Positions 15,458 to 24,284 of a stretch of 64,000 nucleotides of DNA are shown here, in pieces (position 1 is the stretch's first letter; each line of letters starts with the position of its first letter). The position numbers and the translations under genes were made by a program. The stretch is from Natronomonas salinimetallica. Lineage in GTDB: Archaea > Halobacteriota > Halobacteria > Halobacteriales > Haloarculaceae. The stretch is taken from assembly GCF_013839515.1 (NCBI RefSeq), contig NZ_JACDNQ010000004.1:62001-126000 (forward strand). The letters are read 5' to 3'. Under the pieces are notes generated by a model. The model worked only from the letters and a program-made list of their open reading frames with translations, searched no databases and was not told where the DNA came from.

Positions 15458-16807
15458 ATCGTCCTCGGTCAACTGTTCTATGACACGTAAGGGAATCTCA
15501 TCGGAGACGGTCACTGGGTCCTCGGGCACCATCGGCGGTTCGGCGGACTCGAATTCGAGCCCCGGCCCGAAGAGGCGCAACGCCGTGCTGATCGTCGACC
15601 AGTCGTCGTTCTCGGCGGCGTCGCGGATGCTCTGTGTCGGAGCCGAGAGGAGCTGTCCGACGAGTGCGTCTGCCATCGATTCGAGGATCTCCCGCTCCGC
15701 GTCGGAAACCCCCTCTTCGGATTCGCCCTCGAGCTTCGAGACGGCGGTCCGGAGCTCGCGGGATTTGATTCGTTCTGCACCCTCGTACATCGCGGCAATG
15801 ACCTGGTCCGCGCGTTTCCGTTTGTACTGGCCGAGGAGGCGTTCGAGTTCGTCATCGATCATCGCCTCGACGGTCTCGGCGGCCTCGCGCCGCTTCGTTT
15901 CGGTTTCGTCGGTCACCGCCTCGATGGCGTCGAGGTCGTACACGGAGACGTCGTCGACGGCGGCGGCTCCGGGTGCGACGTCGCGCGGCTGTGCGATGTC
16001 AACGATACACGTCTCGCCGGCCGTTTCGAGATCGGGAGCGCCGATGACGTGGTCCGGACTCCCGGTGGCCGAGACGACGACGTCGGACTCGGCTGCGGCG
16101 ACCGCGAGCGCGTCCAGGCCGACGGCGGACGTCTCCGTTTCGAGCTGACGGACGAGGTGTTCGGCGTGCGAAAGCGTCCGGTTGGCGACCACGACCCGAT
16201 CGACGGGGTCGTCGAGCGCCTTCGCGGCCAACGCCGCGATCTCGCCGGCACCGACCACGAGCGCGGTGACCCCGTCGAGGCCGTGTTCGTCCTCCGCAAA
16301 CCGGACCGCAGCGGAGCCGAGCGAGATCGCCCCCTCGTTGATCGCCGTCTCGCTCCGCGCCCGTTCGCCGACGTGGAGGGCTTTCAATACCGCGTCGTCG
16401 AGCGTCGGGCCGATCGATCCCACATCGCGGGCGTCCTCGTAGGCGTCACGGAACTGTCCGAGGATCTGGTCTTCGCCCAACACGAGCGATTCGAGCCCGC
16501 AGGCGACCGACATGAGATGTCTGAGGCTCTCCTCGTGGTCGAACTCGTCGACGGCATCGCGGTCGATGTCCCCCAGATACGTCGAGAGGGCCTCTCGGGC
16601 CGTTTCGGCGGTCTCACAGACGACGTACGCTTCGGCCCGGTTGCACGTCTGGAGGACGAACGCCTCCAGGACGTCGGGGATCCCGAGGAGCGACTCGAGG
16701 GCCGCCCGGCCGGAGTCGGCGGCGACGGTCTCGATCTGTTCGATGTCAGCGTTGCTGTGAGAGACGCTGACGCCGGCGACGACTTCGGTTTCTGTTCCCG
16801 TGGTCAC
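15455..16807 (-). CDS. hemA: Glutamyl-tRNA reductase
   Basis: A 450-residue NADPH enzyme that reduces glutamyl-tRNA to glutamate-1-semialdehyde, the committed step of archaeal tetrapyrrole synthesis. The catalytic cysteine is Cys55 in VLQTCNRAEAYV; LGEDQILGQFRDAY follows at about 112-125, the dinucleotide-binding VVGAGEIA near 175, and a helical dimerisation domain at the C-terminus. Length is normal. The start overlaps the upstream precorrin-2 dehydrogenase stop by four bases (ATGA). The TGA stop lies in the end of an inverted-repeat element. Confidence 0.96.
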   Translation of the reverse strand: MTTGTETEVVAGVSVSHSNADIEQIETVAADSGRAALESLLGIPDVLEAFVLQTCNRAEAYVVCETAETAREALSTYLGDIDRDAVDEFDHEESLRHLMSVACGLESLVLGEDQILGQFRDAYEDARDVGSIGPTLDDAVLKALHVGERARSETAINEGAISLGSAAVRFAEDEHGLDGVTALVVGAGEIAALAAKALDDPVDRVVVANRTLSHAEHLVRQLETETSAVGLDALAVAAAESDVVVSATGSPDHVIGAPDLETAGETCIVDIAQPRDVAPGAAAVDDVSVYDLDAIEAVTDETETKRREAAETVEAMIDDELERLLGQYKRKRADQVIAAMYEGAERIKSRELRTAVSKLEGESEEGVSDAEREILESMADALVGQLLSAPTQSIRDAAENDDWSTISTALRLFGPGLEFESAEPPMVPEDPVTVSDEIPLRVIEQLTEDD

Positions 16808-17451
16808 GGCTTCTCACCCAACGCCGAATCGACGACGGCGTCTACTGTTTGTCGGGGGTTGGAGTCACCCGTACCTAAATCCTTCCAAACCCTCGACGCC
16901 CGCACGACCTCCCGGACGGCACGCCTGCGGCGCGCCGGGTCGACCTCACGGGCTTTCAGCTCCTCGCGGACGTCGGCGGTTATCTCGGCGAGCTCGCCCG
17001 CGCCGTCGATCTCGCGTTCGATGCGTCGGCGGAGCTCCTTTGCGAGGGCCGGACTCGCTCCGCCGGTCGATATCGAGACGGCGACGTCACCCTCCCGGAC
17101 GGTCGCGGGCACGACGACGCCGCCCGGGCCGCGCTCCCCGGAGTGGTCCGCCCTGTTTATCAACACGCCGCGGCGGCGTGCCTCGCGCTCTGCGGCCTCG
17201 TTCACCGAGTCGGCGTCCGTCGCGGCGACGGCGAGTGCGGGATCCGTCCGCTCGAACCACGTCGCGATGCCATCGGCGTCGGGGGCGGCCCGGACGAGTT
17301 CCGCGCCCCCGTAGTCGACCTCGGGGAACTCGGGGCTGACGACGACGACGGTCGCCTCGCGGGCGAAACGCCGCGCTTTCCGGGCCCCGACGGGACCGCC
17401 GCCGAAGACGACTACCGTCTCGTCCGTGAAGTCGTGATACAATGGGATCAT
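16804..17451 (-). CDS. Precorrin-2 dehydrogenase / sirohydrochlorin ferrochelatase-like
   Basis: A 215-residue protein equivalent to the N-terminal part of CysG or yeast Met8p: it oxidises precorrin-2 with NAD+ to sirohydrochlorin and may insert iron. The Rossmann motif GGGPVGARKA is at 17-26. ISTGGASPALAKELRRRIE (about 130-150) is a family hallmark. ATG 17451 gives MIPLYHDF, a usual start for this family. It is two bases from the ahbAB stop and overlaps hemA, so siroheme formation is transcriptionally tied to both the first step and the decarboxylase. Confidence 0.92.
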   Translation of the reverse strand: MIPLYHDFTDETVVVFGGGPVGARKARRFAREATVVVVSPEFPEVDYGGAELVRAAPDADGIATWFERTDPALAVAATDADSVNEAAEREARRRGVLINRADHSGERGPGGVVVPATVREGDVAVSISTGGASPALAKELRRRIEREIDGAGELAEITADVREELKAREVDPARRRRAVREVVRASRVWKDLGTGDSNPRQTVDAVVDSALGEKP

Positions 17452-17452
17452 G

Positions 17453-18511
17453 CTATCGTGTGTTGGCGTCGGCGCGCTCGTCGAGTCGGATGCCCGTTTT
17501 CTTGAGGATCTCAGTCGAGAACAGCGAGTCCCACTCGTCCGCACCGACGTCCCAGTGGTCGTCCATCGTGGCTTTGACCTCCCGGATCCGTCGCTCGCTC
17601 TCGGCCTCGCTTCGGCCGTGCGTCATCGCAAAGAAGTTGTACGGCCACACTCCCTCGTGTCTCGGGCGTTCATAACAGTGAGTGACGAAATCGAGAGCCG
17701 CGACCTCGGGGCCCACGACGTCGAGTTTCTCGTCGGGGACGTCCCAGACGGTCATCCCGTTTTCCGTGTAGCCGAGCGCGTAATGGTTCGGGACGACGCC
17801 GACGCGTCGGATCTTCCCCTCCCCGTCGAACCGCTGTATCGTCCGGAGCACCCACTCGACATCGACCCCGAGCGTCCCGGCGACGTCGGCGTAGGGGGTC
17901 TCGGTGACCGGCAGCCCGCCCTGTATCTCGACGACGAGATCCCGTTCGTCGGGCGTTAATGCTCCGTCCGCGGCCGGATCGACGTCCGGACCGAGTCCCG
18001 AGAGATCGAGATCCCCCTCGGGGATCGGCCCGTCGAGCAGGAACTTCGCTTCGACGCGGAACTCCCGTCGTTTCGGGAGGTTGTACGTCTCCTGTCCGGT
18101 CTCGGCTTCGATCTCCCCGAGCACCCGGCCGACGGCGTCGGCGTCGGCGACCGAGACGACGAACCACATGTTCAAATGCGGGTGCTCGCGCCGGTAGTTG
18201 TGGGCGACCTCGCGGTGGGCGTTGACCAGATTTGCGACCTCCTCGAAGCGGTCCTCGGGGGCGTGCATCGCGACGAGCGTCGCGGCCCCGCCGATCTCGG
18301 CGGCGTTTATCAAGGCCCCAAACCGCGTCAGCACGCCCTCCTCGTCGAGCGACCGGATCCGATCGAGGAGCTCCGCTGCGGTCACGTCCACGCCACGGTC
18401 ACGGAGAGCCGCCGCAGCCGGCTCGAAGGGGCGTTCGACGACCGGAAAGCCGCCCTGATAGGCGTTGACGACGGCGCGGTCGATCCGGTCCAATCCGGCG
18501 GTTTCGCTCAT
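17453..18511 (-). CDS. ahbAB: Siroheme decarboxylase, fused AhbA-AhbB
   Basis: A 352-residue protein made of two Lrp/AsnC-like halves (about 1-165 and 185-340). Each has a winged-helix part (LDRIDRAVVNAYQGGFPV and DERDLVVEIQGGLPV) and a ligand-binding half with the siroheme-decarboxylase hallmarks: YRREHPHLNMWFVV in the first and HCYERPRHEGVWPYNFF in the second. AhbA/AhbB remove the C12 and C18 acetate carboxyls of siroheme to give didecarboxysiroheme in the archaeal heme route. In many organisms the two subunits are separate; here they are one chain. It is the first gene of the tetrapyrrole run. Confidence 0.92.
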   Translation of the reverse strand: MSETAGLDRIDRAVVNAYQGGFPVVERPFEPAAAALRDRGVDVTAAELLDRIRSLDEEGVLTRFGALINAAEIGGAATLVAMHAPEDRFEEVANLVNAHREVAHNYRREHPHLNMWFVVSVADADAVGRVLGEIEAETGQETYNLPKRREFRVEAKFLLDGPIPEGDLDLSGLGPDVDPAADGALTPDERDLVVEIQGGLPVTETPYADVAGTLGVDVEWVLRTIQRFDGEGKIRRVGVVPNHYALGYTENGMTVWDVPDEKLDVVGPEVAALDFVTHCYERPRHEGVWPYNFFAMTHGRSEAESERRIREVKATMDDHWDVGADEWDSLFSTEILKKTGIRLDERADANTR

Positions 18512-18614
18512 TATCCGTCAATAGGGCGTCCCCGAAATAAGCCCCTCGCTCGCTCCCGACGCGGGGACGGCCCGCCCCCGACAGTCGGCGAGGGAAGTAC
18601 GTCGCTTTCTCGGC

Positions 18615-19598
18615 TCACACCACGCCGGCGAGGACGGTGTTGAACAGGACGCCGACAGCGATCCCGGTCACGACGACGGTCGTCGCGTAGATGGCGAGCA
18701 GCCGCCGTTCGAAGAGTTTGTTCAACAGAATCAGGTTCGGGATGCTGATTCCCGCACCGCCGATCACGAACGCGATGACCGTCCCGATCGGAATACCCTG
18801 TTCGGTCAGCGAGTGGGCGATCGGGAGCATTCCGCTGATGCTCACGTAGATCGGCGCGCCGGCGAGCGCCGCGAGCGGGGTCGCAAGCGGGTTCTCGGGG
18901 CCGGCGATCCGCTGGAGGAACGACGCGGGCACCGCCCCGTGGATCAGCGCGCCGATGGCGATGCCGACGGCGATGTACGGCAGCGTGTCCCGGAAAAAAG
19001 AGAGCGCGCCCCCGCCCGCGTCGGCGACCCGTTCGCGGTGTGTCTTCGACTGGGTCGTGTCGTCACAACCACAGGCGGCCGCCGCCCCGCCCTCGACCGC
19101 CGCCCCGCCGTCAGTGGTGATTTCGCGTCCGCCGGCGGTGATCCGGACGTCCTTGACGTACCCGTCGAGGTCGAGCGTGCCGATGACGAGCCCACCGACG
19201 ACCGCCGCGGTGAGCGCCGTGAGGACGTACGCGACCGTCACGTTCGCGCCGAAGAGCCCGAACAGCAAGAACACGGCGATCCAGTTGACGATCGGCGAGG
19301 CGAGCAGGAACGAAAACGACATCCCGATGGGTGCGCCAGCGCCCAGCAGCCCGGCGAGGACGGGAACCGTCGAACACGAACAAAACGGCGTCACAGCCCC
19401 GAGTCCGGCCGCGAGGACGTTCCCGCTTCCGTGGTCCCGCGTGCGCAACATCGCCTCGACGCGTTCGGGTGGAAGATACTCCTGGGCGAGGCCGACGAGG
19501 AAAGAGGCCCCGATGAAAAGCGGCGTGAGGACTATCGCCAGGTGCAGAAAGTAGTCCCACGAATCGAGCAACGCGGCCTCGTATCCCGGCGGAATCAC
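18615..19598 (-). CDS. Permease of the ArsP / DUF318 type
   Basis: A 327-residue membrane protein with about eight to ten helices in two halves separated by a hydrophilic loop (about 150-205) holding Cys-Gly-Cys. The conserved PFCSCSTVP (Cys73, Cys75) is the signature of the family, whose members export organoarsenicals or Cu/Zn, or act in metal homeostasis. The partner gene is an ArsR regulator that overlaps it by four bases, supporting a metal(loid)-induced efflux role. The transported ion cannot be read from sequence. Confidence 0.88.
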   Translation of the reverse strand: MIPPGYEAALLDSWDYFLHLAIVLTPLFIGASFLVGLAQEYLPPERVEAMLRTRDHGSGNVLAAGLGAVTPFCSCSTVPVLAGLLGAGAPIGMSFSFLLASPIVNWIAVFLLFGLFGANVTVAYVLTALTAAVVGGLVIGTLDLDGYVKDVRITAGGREITTDGGAAVEGGAAAACGCDDTTQSKTHRERVADAGGGALSFFRDTLPYIAVGIAIGALIHGAVPASFLQRIAGPENPLATPLAALAGAPIYVSISGMLPIAHSLTEQGIPIGTVIAFVIGGAGISIPNLILLNKLFERRLLAIYATTVVVTGIAVGVLFNTVLAGVV

Positions 19599-19993
19599 GG
19601 TGAATCACCCAGCGCCGCGGCCAGCGCGAGCAACTGGAGGCTCGCCGTATCCGCGATCCGGTAATACGTCCACTTTCCCTCCTTTCGGGTACTGACGATC
19701 CCGACCTCCCGCAGCCGCGAGAGGTGCGAGGCGACCGTCGACTGGGGGGCGTCGAGGACCGTCTCCAGCTCACAGGCACACAGCTCACCGTCCCGGAGCG
19801 CCTCGACGATCCGGAGACGCTTTTCGTTCGCCAACGCCTTGAACACCGACAGCTCCTCGGCGATAGCCGCCTCGTCGGTCCGACGGCTCGCCGGGAACGC
19901 CTCCTCGCAGTGGCCCTCGCCCCCGAGTCGCCGGAGTGTCCCGCTGGCCGACTCCGTGCGACCGTCAACGCCGTCCGCGGATGAATCGGACAT
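19595..19993 (-). CDS. ArsR/SmtB-family metal-responsive repressor
   Basis: A 132-residue protein. The winged helix spans about 45-125: FKALANEKRLRIVEAL, a recognition helix STVASHLSRLREVG, then the wing REGKWTYYRI. The helix before contains ELCACEL (Cys72, Cys74), the pair that binds As(III), Sb(III) or similar in ArsR proteins; a third Cys29 lies in the N-terminal extension. It should repress its own operon until metal binds. An inverted repeat at 20110-20129 in the promoter is the likely operator. Confidence 0.92.
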   Translation of the reverse strand: MSDSSADGVDGRTESASGTLRRLGGEGHCEEAFPASRRTDEAAIAEELSVFKALANEKRLRIVEALRDGELCACELETVLDAPQSTVASHLSRLREVGIVSTRKEGKWTYYRIADTASLQLLALAAALGDSP

Positions 19994-19999
19994 CCTCGA

Positions 20000-20107
20000 T
20001 CAGCCCTCGTCGGATTCGACGTCCTCGATCTGCACATCACAGCAACAGTCGCTTCCGTCGCCTTTTTCCTCGGTATCCGACCCGAACAGCCGTCTGAGCA
20101 GTGACAT
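20000..20107 (-). CDS. 35-aa Cys-rich miniprotein, first gene of the ars-like operon
   Basis: A short gene with ATG at 20107 and TGA at 20000-20002, encoding a basic amphipathic start (MSLLRRLFG), an acidic middle and a Cys-Cys-Cys triplet at residues 21-23. It lies directly under the operon promoter and operator, six bases before arsR. The contiguous cysteines suggest a small metal chaperone or scavenger. I do not know a named family. Confidence rests on its position, start, and sensible composition. Confidence 0.65.
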   Translation of the reverse strand: MSLLRRLFGSDTEEKGDGSDCCCDVQIEDVESDEG

Positions 20108-20109
20108 AC

Positions 20110-20129
20110 ATATCGATATATTTCGATAT
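20110..20129. promoter_or_regulatory. Operator/TATA inverted repeat of the ars-like operon
   Basis: ATATCGA and TCGATAT form a perfect 7 bp inverted repeat around a 6 bp TATATT spacer, only three bases above the first start codon and overlapping the AT-rich promoter. Position and symmetry fit an ArsR-family dimer site that would block transcription initiation. Confidence 0.6.
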
Positions 20130-20343
20130 CACTTGAACCTGTCGACGGTACCCACCGGCCGGGTTGACACGTGACCGCGGCGGGCTACGTACGAACGGTG
20201 GGTCCGTTCGATCCGGCCGCTCACACCGTCGACGTATCCGTCGAAAATGTCCGCATTCCCGTTCTGCGGTACGCGTCACATCAAGCCCCGAGGCACTCGC
20301 CCCACTCAACCTGTAGATCACTGCGAACGTCTATCCGACAACG

Positions 20344-21066
20344 TCACTGGGGCTCGAGGAGACCGTACGTCGATTCGAGGTGGTCGAGGATCCAATCGAC
20401 CGTCGAGGGATCGTACGTCCAGAAGCCGTAGAACGACCGGGGTTCGCGCTCCTCCGCTAGGAGCGCACACTTGTTGACATCGACGCCGGCCCCGTCGTAG
20501 GCGACGAACCACGACCGCTCGATCTCGTCGCTCCGTTCGACGTGGATCGTGAGGTCGGTTTCGTGTTCGGGGACGTCGGCGTCGGGCACGGCGTAGGCGT
20601 GGACGTCGAGGCTACCCTTCTGGGCCAGTTGCTCGTAGATGTCCATCTGTCCGGAGAGGATCGAGAGCCGCTGAAAGCCCGACCGGAGCGTTCCCTTCCC
20701 GATCCGCCAGGCGCGGTCCTCGATCTCCCTCGAGGCCGCGACCATCTGTTCGATGTCGTAGGAGGTGAACATCGTCTCGTCGAGGTGATCGAGGATCGGG
20801 CGGTACGCCTCGCCCTCGAAGTTCGGTTCGACTTCCTCGTCGTCGGCGAGGACGCTCTCGATGTCGGCGGCGGCGACGAACTCGTCTCCGTCGGCCAAAA
20901 CGGTGAACGCCGCCGGCCTCCCGCTCGGCGTGTGCTCGCCGGAGACCGAGACGTTCCGATCGTGGAACTGCTCTCGGAGGGTCTCGATGGTCTCCTCGCC
21001 GGCGTTGAAGACCGTGAGCGTTTTTTCGTGGTCTTCGACCCCCGCGATGAGTTCGGTGAGGGACAT
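20344..21066 (-). CDS. DICT sensory domain protein
   Basis: A 240-residue protein containing the DICT domain found in haloarchaeal and cyanobacterial signalling proteins; the core is around 115-180 with RAWRIGKGTLRSGFQRLSI and DIYEQLAQKGSLDVHAYA. The N-terminal 100 residues resemble another sensory module. There is no DNA-binding or kinase domain. Two in-frame ATGs exist: 21084 and 21066. I prefer 21066 because the TATA-like cttatta lies about 30 nt above it but only 12 nt above 21084. Ligand and partner are unknown. Confidence 0.82.
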   Translation of the reverse strand: MSLTELIAGVEDHEKTLTVFNAGEETIETLREQFHDRNVSVSGEHTPSGRPAAFTVLADGDEFVAAADIESVLADDEEVEPNFEGEAYRPILDHLDETMFTSYDIEQMVAASREIEDRAWRIGKGTLRSGFQRLSILSGQMDIYEQLAQKGSLDVHAYAVPDADVPEHETDLTIHVERSDEIERSWFVAYDGAGVDVNKCALLAEEREPRSFYGFWTYDPSTVDWILDHLESTYGLLEPQ

Positions 21067-21212
21067 CGCTTCAGGGAAACCCATGACACTGTCCCTAATA
21101 AGCCTGTGGCCTCCGTCGGACTCCGACGGCTACCGAAACGATCGCGTATTCGGGAGTCATATAATGGGACCTTATTAATACACTTATATCATGAATAATG
21201 TGTGACAACGTG

Positions 21213-21279
21213 TAGCAAATACTTTTATCGTGGGCGTCTGAAGGGAGTGTAACGCCCTCGGTGGGCGCAGTGATACCCA
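21213..21279 (+). promoter_or_regulatory. porAB promoter and structured leader
   Basis: A TATA-like cttttat (21222-21228) precedes a leader of about 30 nt that contains a hairpin CGCCC-tcggt-GGGCG (21253-21267) just before the start. Unlike most genes here, porA therefore appears to have a 5' UTR, which could hold regulation. Further AT-rich runs at 21160-21205 may be a second promoter. Confidence 0.45.
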
Positions 21280-23166
21280 ATGACCGATGAAATCATCTGG
21301 CGAATCGCGGGCGGTTCCGGCGACGGAATCGACTCGACGAGCCAGAATTTCGCGAAGGCCCTGATGCGATCGGGGCTGTACGTTTTCACACACAGACACT
21401 ATCCGTCCCGCATCCGCGGCGGCCACACCTACGTCGAGGTCAGAGCGTCGCCGGAGCCGGTGAAATCCAGAGGCGACGGCTATAACTGCCTCCTCGCGCT
21501 GGGTGACTCCTTCGCCAGAAACCCCCAGGAGGACGCCTACTACGGGGACGAGGAGATGAAGCCGATCCGCGAGAACCTCGACGAGCTCCGCGAAGGCGGC
21601 GTCATCGTCTACGACGAGGGACTCATCGACATCGACGAGATTCCGGACTTCGAGGAGCGCGTCGAGGAGAACGACTGGCACGTCTATCCCCTCGACCTCC
21701 GCGCCCGTGCCCGCGAGAAGGGCCGGGAGGTGATGCGCAACACCGCCGGCGTCGGCGCGACCGCCGCGCTCTTGGAGTACGATCTCGATCACATCCAGGA
21801 CCTGATGTCGGATGCGATGTCGGGGGACGTCCTGGAGACGAACCTCGAAATCCTCGAGGACGCCTACGAGGACGTCAAGGAGACGGAGTTTACCCACGAT
21901 CTCCGGATGCCGACGGGCGAACACGACGAGGATCAGGTGTTGCTCTCCGGGAGCAACGCCATCGCCTACGGCGCGATCGACGCGGGCTGTCGGTTCATCT
22001 CCGGATACCCGATGACGCCGTGGACGGAAGTGTTCAGCCTCATGAGCAACTACCTCCCGGAGCTCGGGGGGATCTCAGAGCAGGTCGAAGACGAGATCGC
22101 CGCGGCCGCGCTCGCGCTCGGCGCGTCACACGCCGGCGTGAAGTCGATGTCCGGTTCGTCCGGCGGCGGCTTCTCGCTCATGACCGAACCGCTCGGGCTG
22201 GCCGAGATGACCGAGACGCCGGTCGTCTTCGTCGAGGCGATGCGGGCAGGCCCCGCGACCGGGATGCCGACGAAGCCCGAACAAAGCGACCTCGAGCACG
22301 TCCTCTATGCGAGCCAGGGCGACTCGACCCGAGTGGTCTTCGCCCCCGGTAACGTCGAGGAGGCGTACGAACAGACGAGGGCCGCCTTCGAGATCGCCTA
22401 CGACTACCACGTACCGGCGATCGTCCTCTACGATCAGAAGATCGGAGGGGAGCTCAGAAACGTCGACGAGTCCTTCTTCGACCGCGAACCCGCACCGGAT
22501 CTCGGCGCGACGCTCACCGAGGAGGAACTCGCCGAAGCCGCCCACCACTCCTCCGGGAAGTTCAACCGGTACCAGCACGACCCCGGCGAGAAAGGCGTCT
22601 CGCCGCGGTCGATTCCGGGCCAGAAGGGCGGTCGCTTCCTCGCGGAGAGCAACGAGCACACCCCGCAGGGACACATCAACGAGGATCCCGACAACCGGAT
22701 CGCCCAGGTGAATCGACGGCTCGGCAAACACGACTCGATCCGTTCCGAGTTCAACGAGTCCGAAGACAGCCACCAGACCGTTCGCGGCCCCGAGGACGCG
22801 ACCTACGGAATCATGACGTTCGGCAGTCAACAGGGCACCGTCGAGGAGGCGGTCGACGAACTGAACGACGCCGGCTACAGCGTGAAGGCGATGGGTGTCT
22901 CCGATCTGATGCCGTTCCCCGAGTCGGAAGTGACCGAGTTCCTCGAGTCCGTCGAGGAGTGTCTCGTGGTCGAGATGACCGCGAGCGGTCAGTTCCGAGG
23001 ACTCGTCCAGCGGGAGTTGGGCCGCTTCGGCCCGAAGATGCACAGCCTTCTGAAGTACAACGGCAACCCGTTCGAGCCGCAGGAGGTCGTCGACGGGTTT
23101 AGATCGATCCTCGAAGGGGACGAGCCGGCGGCGACGACGCGATTCGTCCCCGCGGCAGGTGATTAA
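21280..23166 (+). CDS. porA: 2-oxoacid:ferredoxin oxidoreductase alpha subunit, probably pyruvate
   Basis: A 628-residue subunit with the gamma-type domain fused at the N-terminus (GGSGDGIDSTSQNFAKAL, residues 11-28) and the pyrimidine-binding alpha domain after about residue 205 (SGSNAIAYGAIDAG, FISGYPMTPWTE, and the EQVEDEIAAAALALGASHAG helix). With PorB it decarboxylates a 2-oxoacid to acyl-CoA, reducing ferredoxin. The fused architecture and length match haloarchaeal pyruvate rather than the shorter 2-oxoglutarate enzyme (about 585 residues), but substrate assignment by length is an inference. porB starts two bases after its stop. Confidence 0.9.
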   Translation: MTDEIIWRIAGGSGDGIDSTSQNFAKALMRSGLYVFTHRHYPSRIRGGHTYVEVRASPEPVKSRGDGYNCLLALGDSFARNPQEDAYYGDEEMKPIRENLDELREGGVIVYDEGLIDIDEIPDFEERVEENDWHVYPLDLRARAREKGREVMRNTAGVGATAALLEYDLDHIQDLMSDAMSGDVLETNLEILEDAYEDVKETEFTHDLRMPTGEHDEDQVLLSGSNAIAYGAIDAGCRFISGYPMTPWTEVFSLMSNYLPELGGISEQVEDEIAAAALALGASHAGVKSMSGSSGGGFSLMTEPLGLAEMTETPVVFVEAMRAGPATGMPTKPEQSDLEHVLYASQGDSTRVVFAPGNVEEAYEQTRAAFEIAYDYHVPAIVLYDQKIGGELRNVDESFFDREPAPDLGATLTEEELAEAAHHSSGKFNRYQHDPGEKGVSPRSIPGQKGGRFLAESNEHTPQGHINEDPDNRIAQVNRRLGKHDSIRSEFNESEDSHQTVRGPEDATYGIMTFGSQQGTVEEAVDELNDAGYSVKAMGVSDLMPFPESEVTEFLESVEECLVVEMTASGQFRGLVQRELGRFGPKMHSLLKYNGNPFEPQEVVDGFRSILEGDEPAATTRFVPAAGD

Positions 23167-23168
23167 TC

Positions 23169-24104
23169 ATGAGTGCATTCAACGCAATCGACGCGGATCG
23201 GGAGGTTGACCGAGAGGAGTACACGCCGGGCATCGAGCCACAGGCGACGTGGTGTCCCGGCTGTGGTGACTTCAGCGTTCTGAAGGCGCTGAAGGGCGCG
23301 ATGTCCGAACTCGGCAAGGATCCCGAGGAGATCCTGCTCGTGACCGGAATCGGCTGTTCGGGGAAGCTCAACAGCTACTTCGACAGCTACGGCTTCCATA
23401 CGCTACACGGCCGGGCGTTACCGGTCGCGCGGGCGGCGAAGCTCGCAAACCCCGAACTCGAGGTCGTCGCGGCGGGCGGCGACGGCGACGGCTACGGGAT
23501 CGGCGGCAACCACTTCACCCATACGGCCCGCGAGAACCACGACATCACGTACATCGTGTTCAACAACGAGATCTTCGGGCTCACGAAGGGCCAGACGTCG
23601 CCGACGAGCCCCAAGGGTCACAAATCGAAGACCCAACCGCACGGCTCCGCGAAGGACCCCGTCCGACCGCTGTCGATGTCGCTCACCGCTGGGTCCTCCT
23701 ACGTCGCTCGGACCGCCGCGGTCAACCCCAACCAGGCCCAGGAGATCCTCGTCGAGGCCATCCAACACGACGGGTTCTCACACATCGATTTCCTCACGCA
23801 GTGTCCGACCTGGAACAAGGACGCCAAACAGTACGTCCCCTACATCGACATCCAGCAAAACGAGGACTACGAGTTCGACATCTCGAACCGTCAAGAAGCC
23901 GCGGAGGTAATCTACGATACCGAGTTGGCACTCCACGACGGCGAGGTGCTGACCGGTCGGTACTACCAACAGGAGGGCCGTCTCTCCTACACCCAGGAGA
24001 AACAGGAGATCGGCGAGATGCCGGAGGAGCCGCTCGCCGAACGGTACCACGACGACGATTACGAGTGGGAACGCTGCTACGATATGCTGGACGCCCACAG
24101 GTAA
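23169..24104 (+). CDS. porB: 2-oxoacid:ferredoxin oxidoreductase beta subunit, probably pyruvate
   Basis: A 311-residue thiamine-diphosphate subunit. The TPP/Mg motif is GGDGDGYGIGGNHFTHT (about 96-112) with NNEIFGLTKGQ after about 27 residues; the N-terminal TWCPGCGDFSVLKAL is the family's conserved Cys pair region. It lacks 4Fe-4S ferredoxin domains, as in other haloarchaeal enzymes, which carry a single cluster. It forms a complex with PorA. Its stop is followed by three 24 bp repeats ending in a T-run. Confidence 0.93.
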   Translation: MSAFNAIDADREVDREEYTPGIEPQATWCPGCGDFSVLKALKGAMSELGKDPEEILLVTGIGCSGKLNSYFDSYGFHTLHGRALPVARAAKLANPELEVVAAGGDGDGYGIGGNHFTHTARENHDITYIVFNNEIFGLTKGQTSPTSPKGHKSKTQPHGSAKDPVRPLSMSLTAGSSYVARTAAVNPNQAQEILVEAIQHDGFSHIDFLTQCPTWNKDAKQYVPYIDIQQNEDYEFDISNRQEAAEVIYDTELALHDGEVLTGRYYQQEGRLSYTQEKQEIGEMPEEPLAERYHDDDYEWERCYDMLDAHR

Positions 24105-24106
24105 CG

Positions 24107-24178
24107 TCGACATCAGTCCCACGCGTTCGTTCGACATCAGTCCCACGCGTTCGTTCGACATCAGTCCCACGCGTTCGT
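24107..24178. repeat. Three perfect 24-bp tandem repeats after porB
   Basis: Units 24107-24130, 24131-24154 and 24155-24178 begin TCGACATCAGTCCC. The array starts three bases after the porB stop and ends in gttttt, so it may be part of the terminator region between porB and phr. Confidence 0.93.
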
Positions 24179-24284
24179 TTTTGATGCGCTTCCGGGCCGA
24201 GCGCCCGCGCCCGGCCGCCGTCGAACCAGCAGAACACGGCGGCCACCCGGAGCTTTAGGCACCCGCCCGGCGACTGGGGGCGTA

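Noticed and set aside
21280-24104. 2-oxoglutarate:ferredoxin oxidoreductase (korAB)
   Set aside because: Subunit lengths of 628 and 311 fit the pyruvate enzyme better; not excluded without comparison to characterised sequences.
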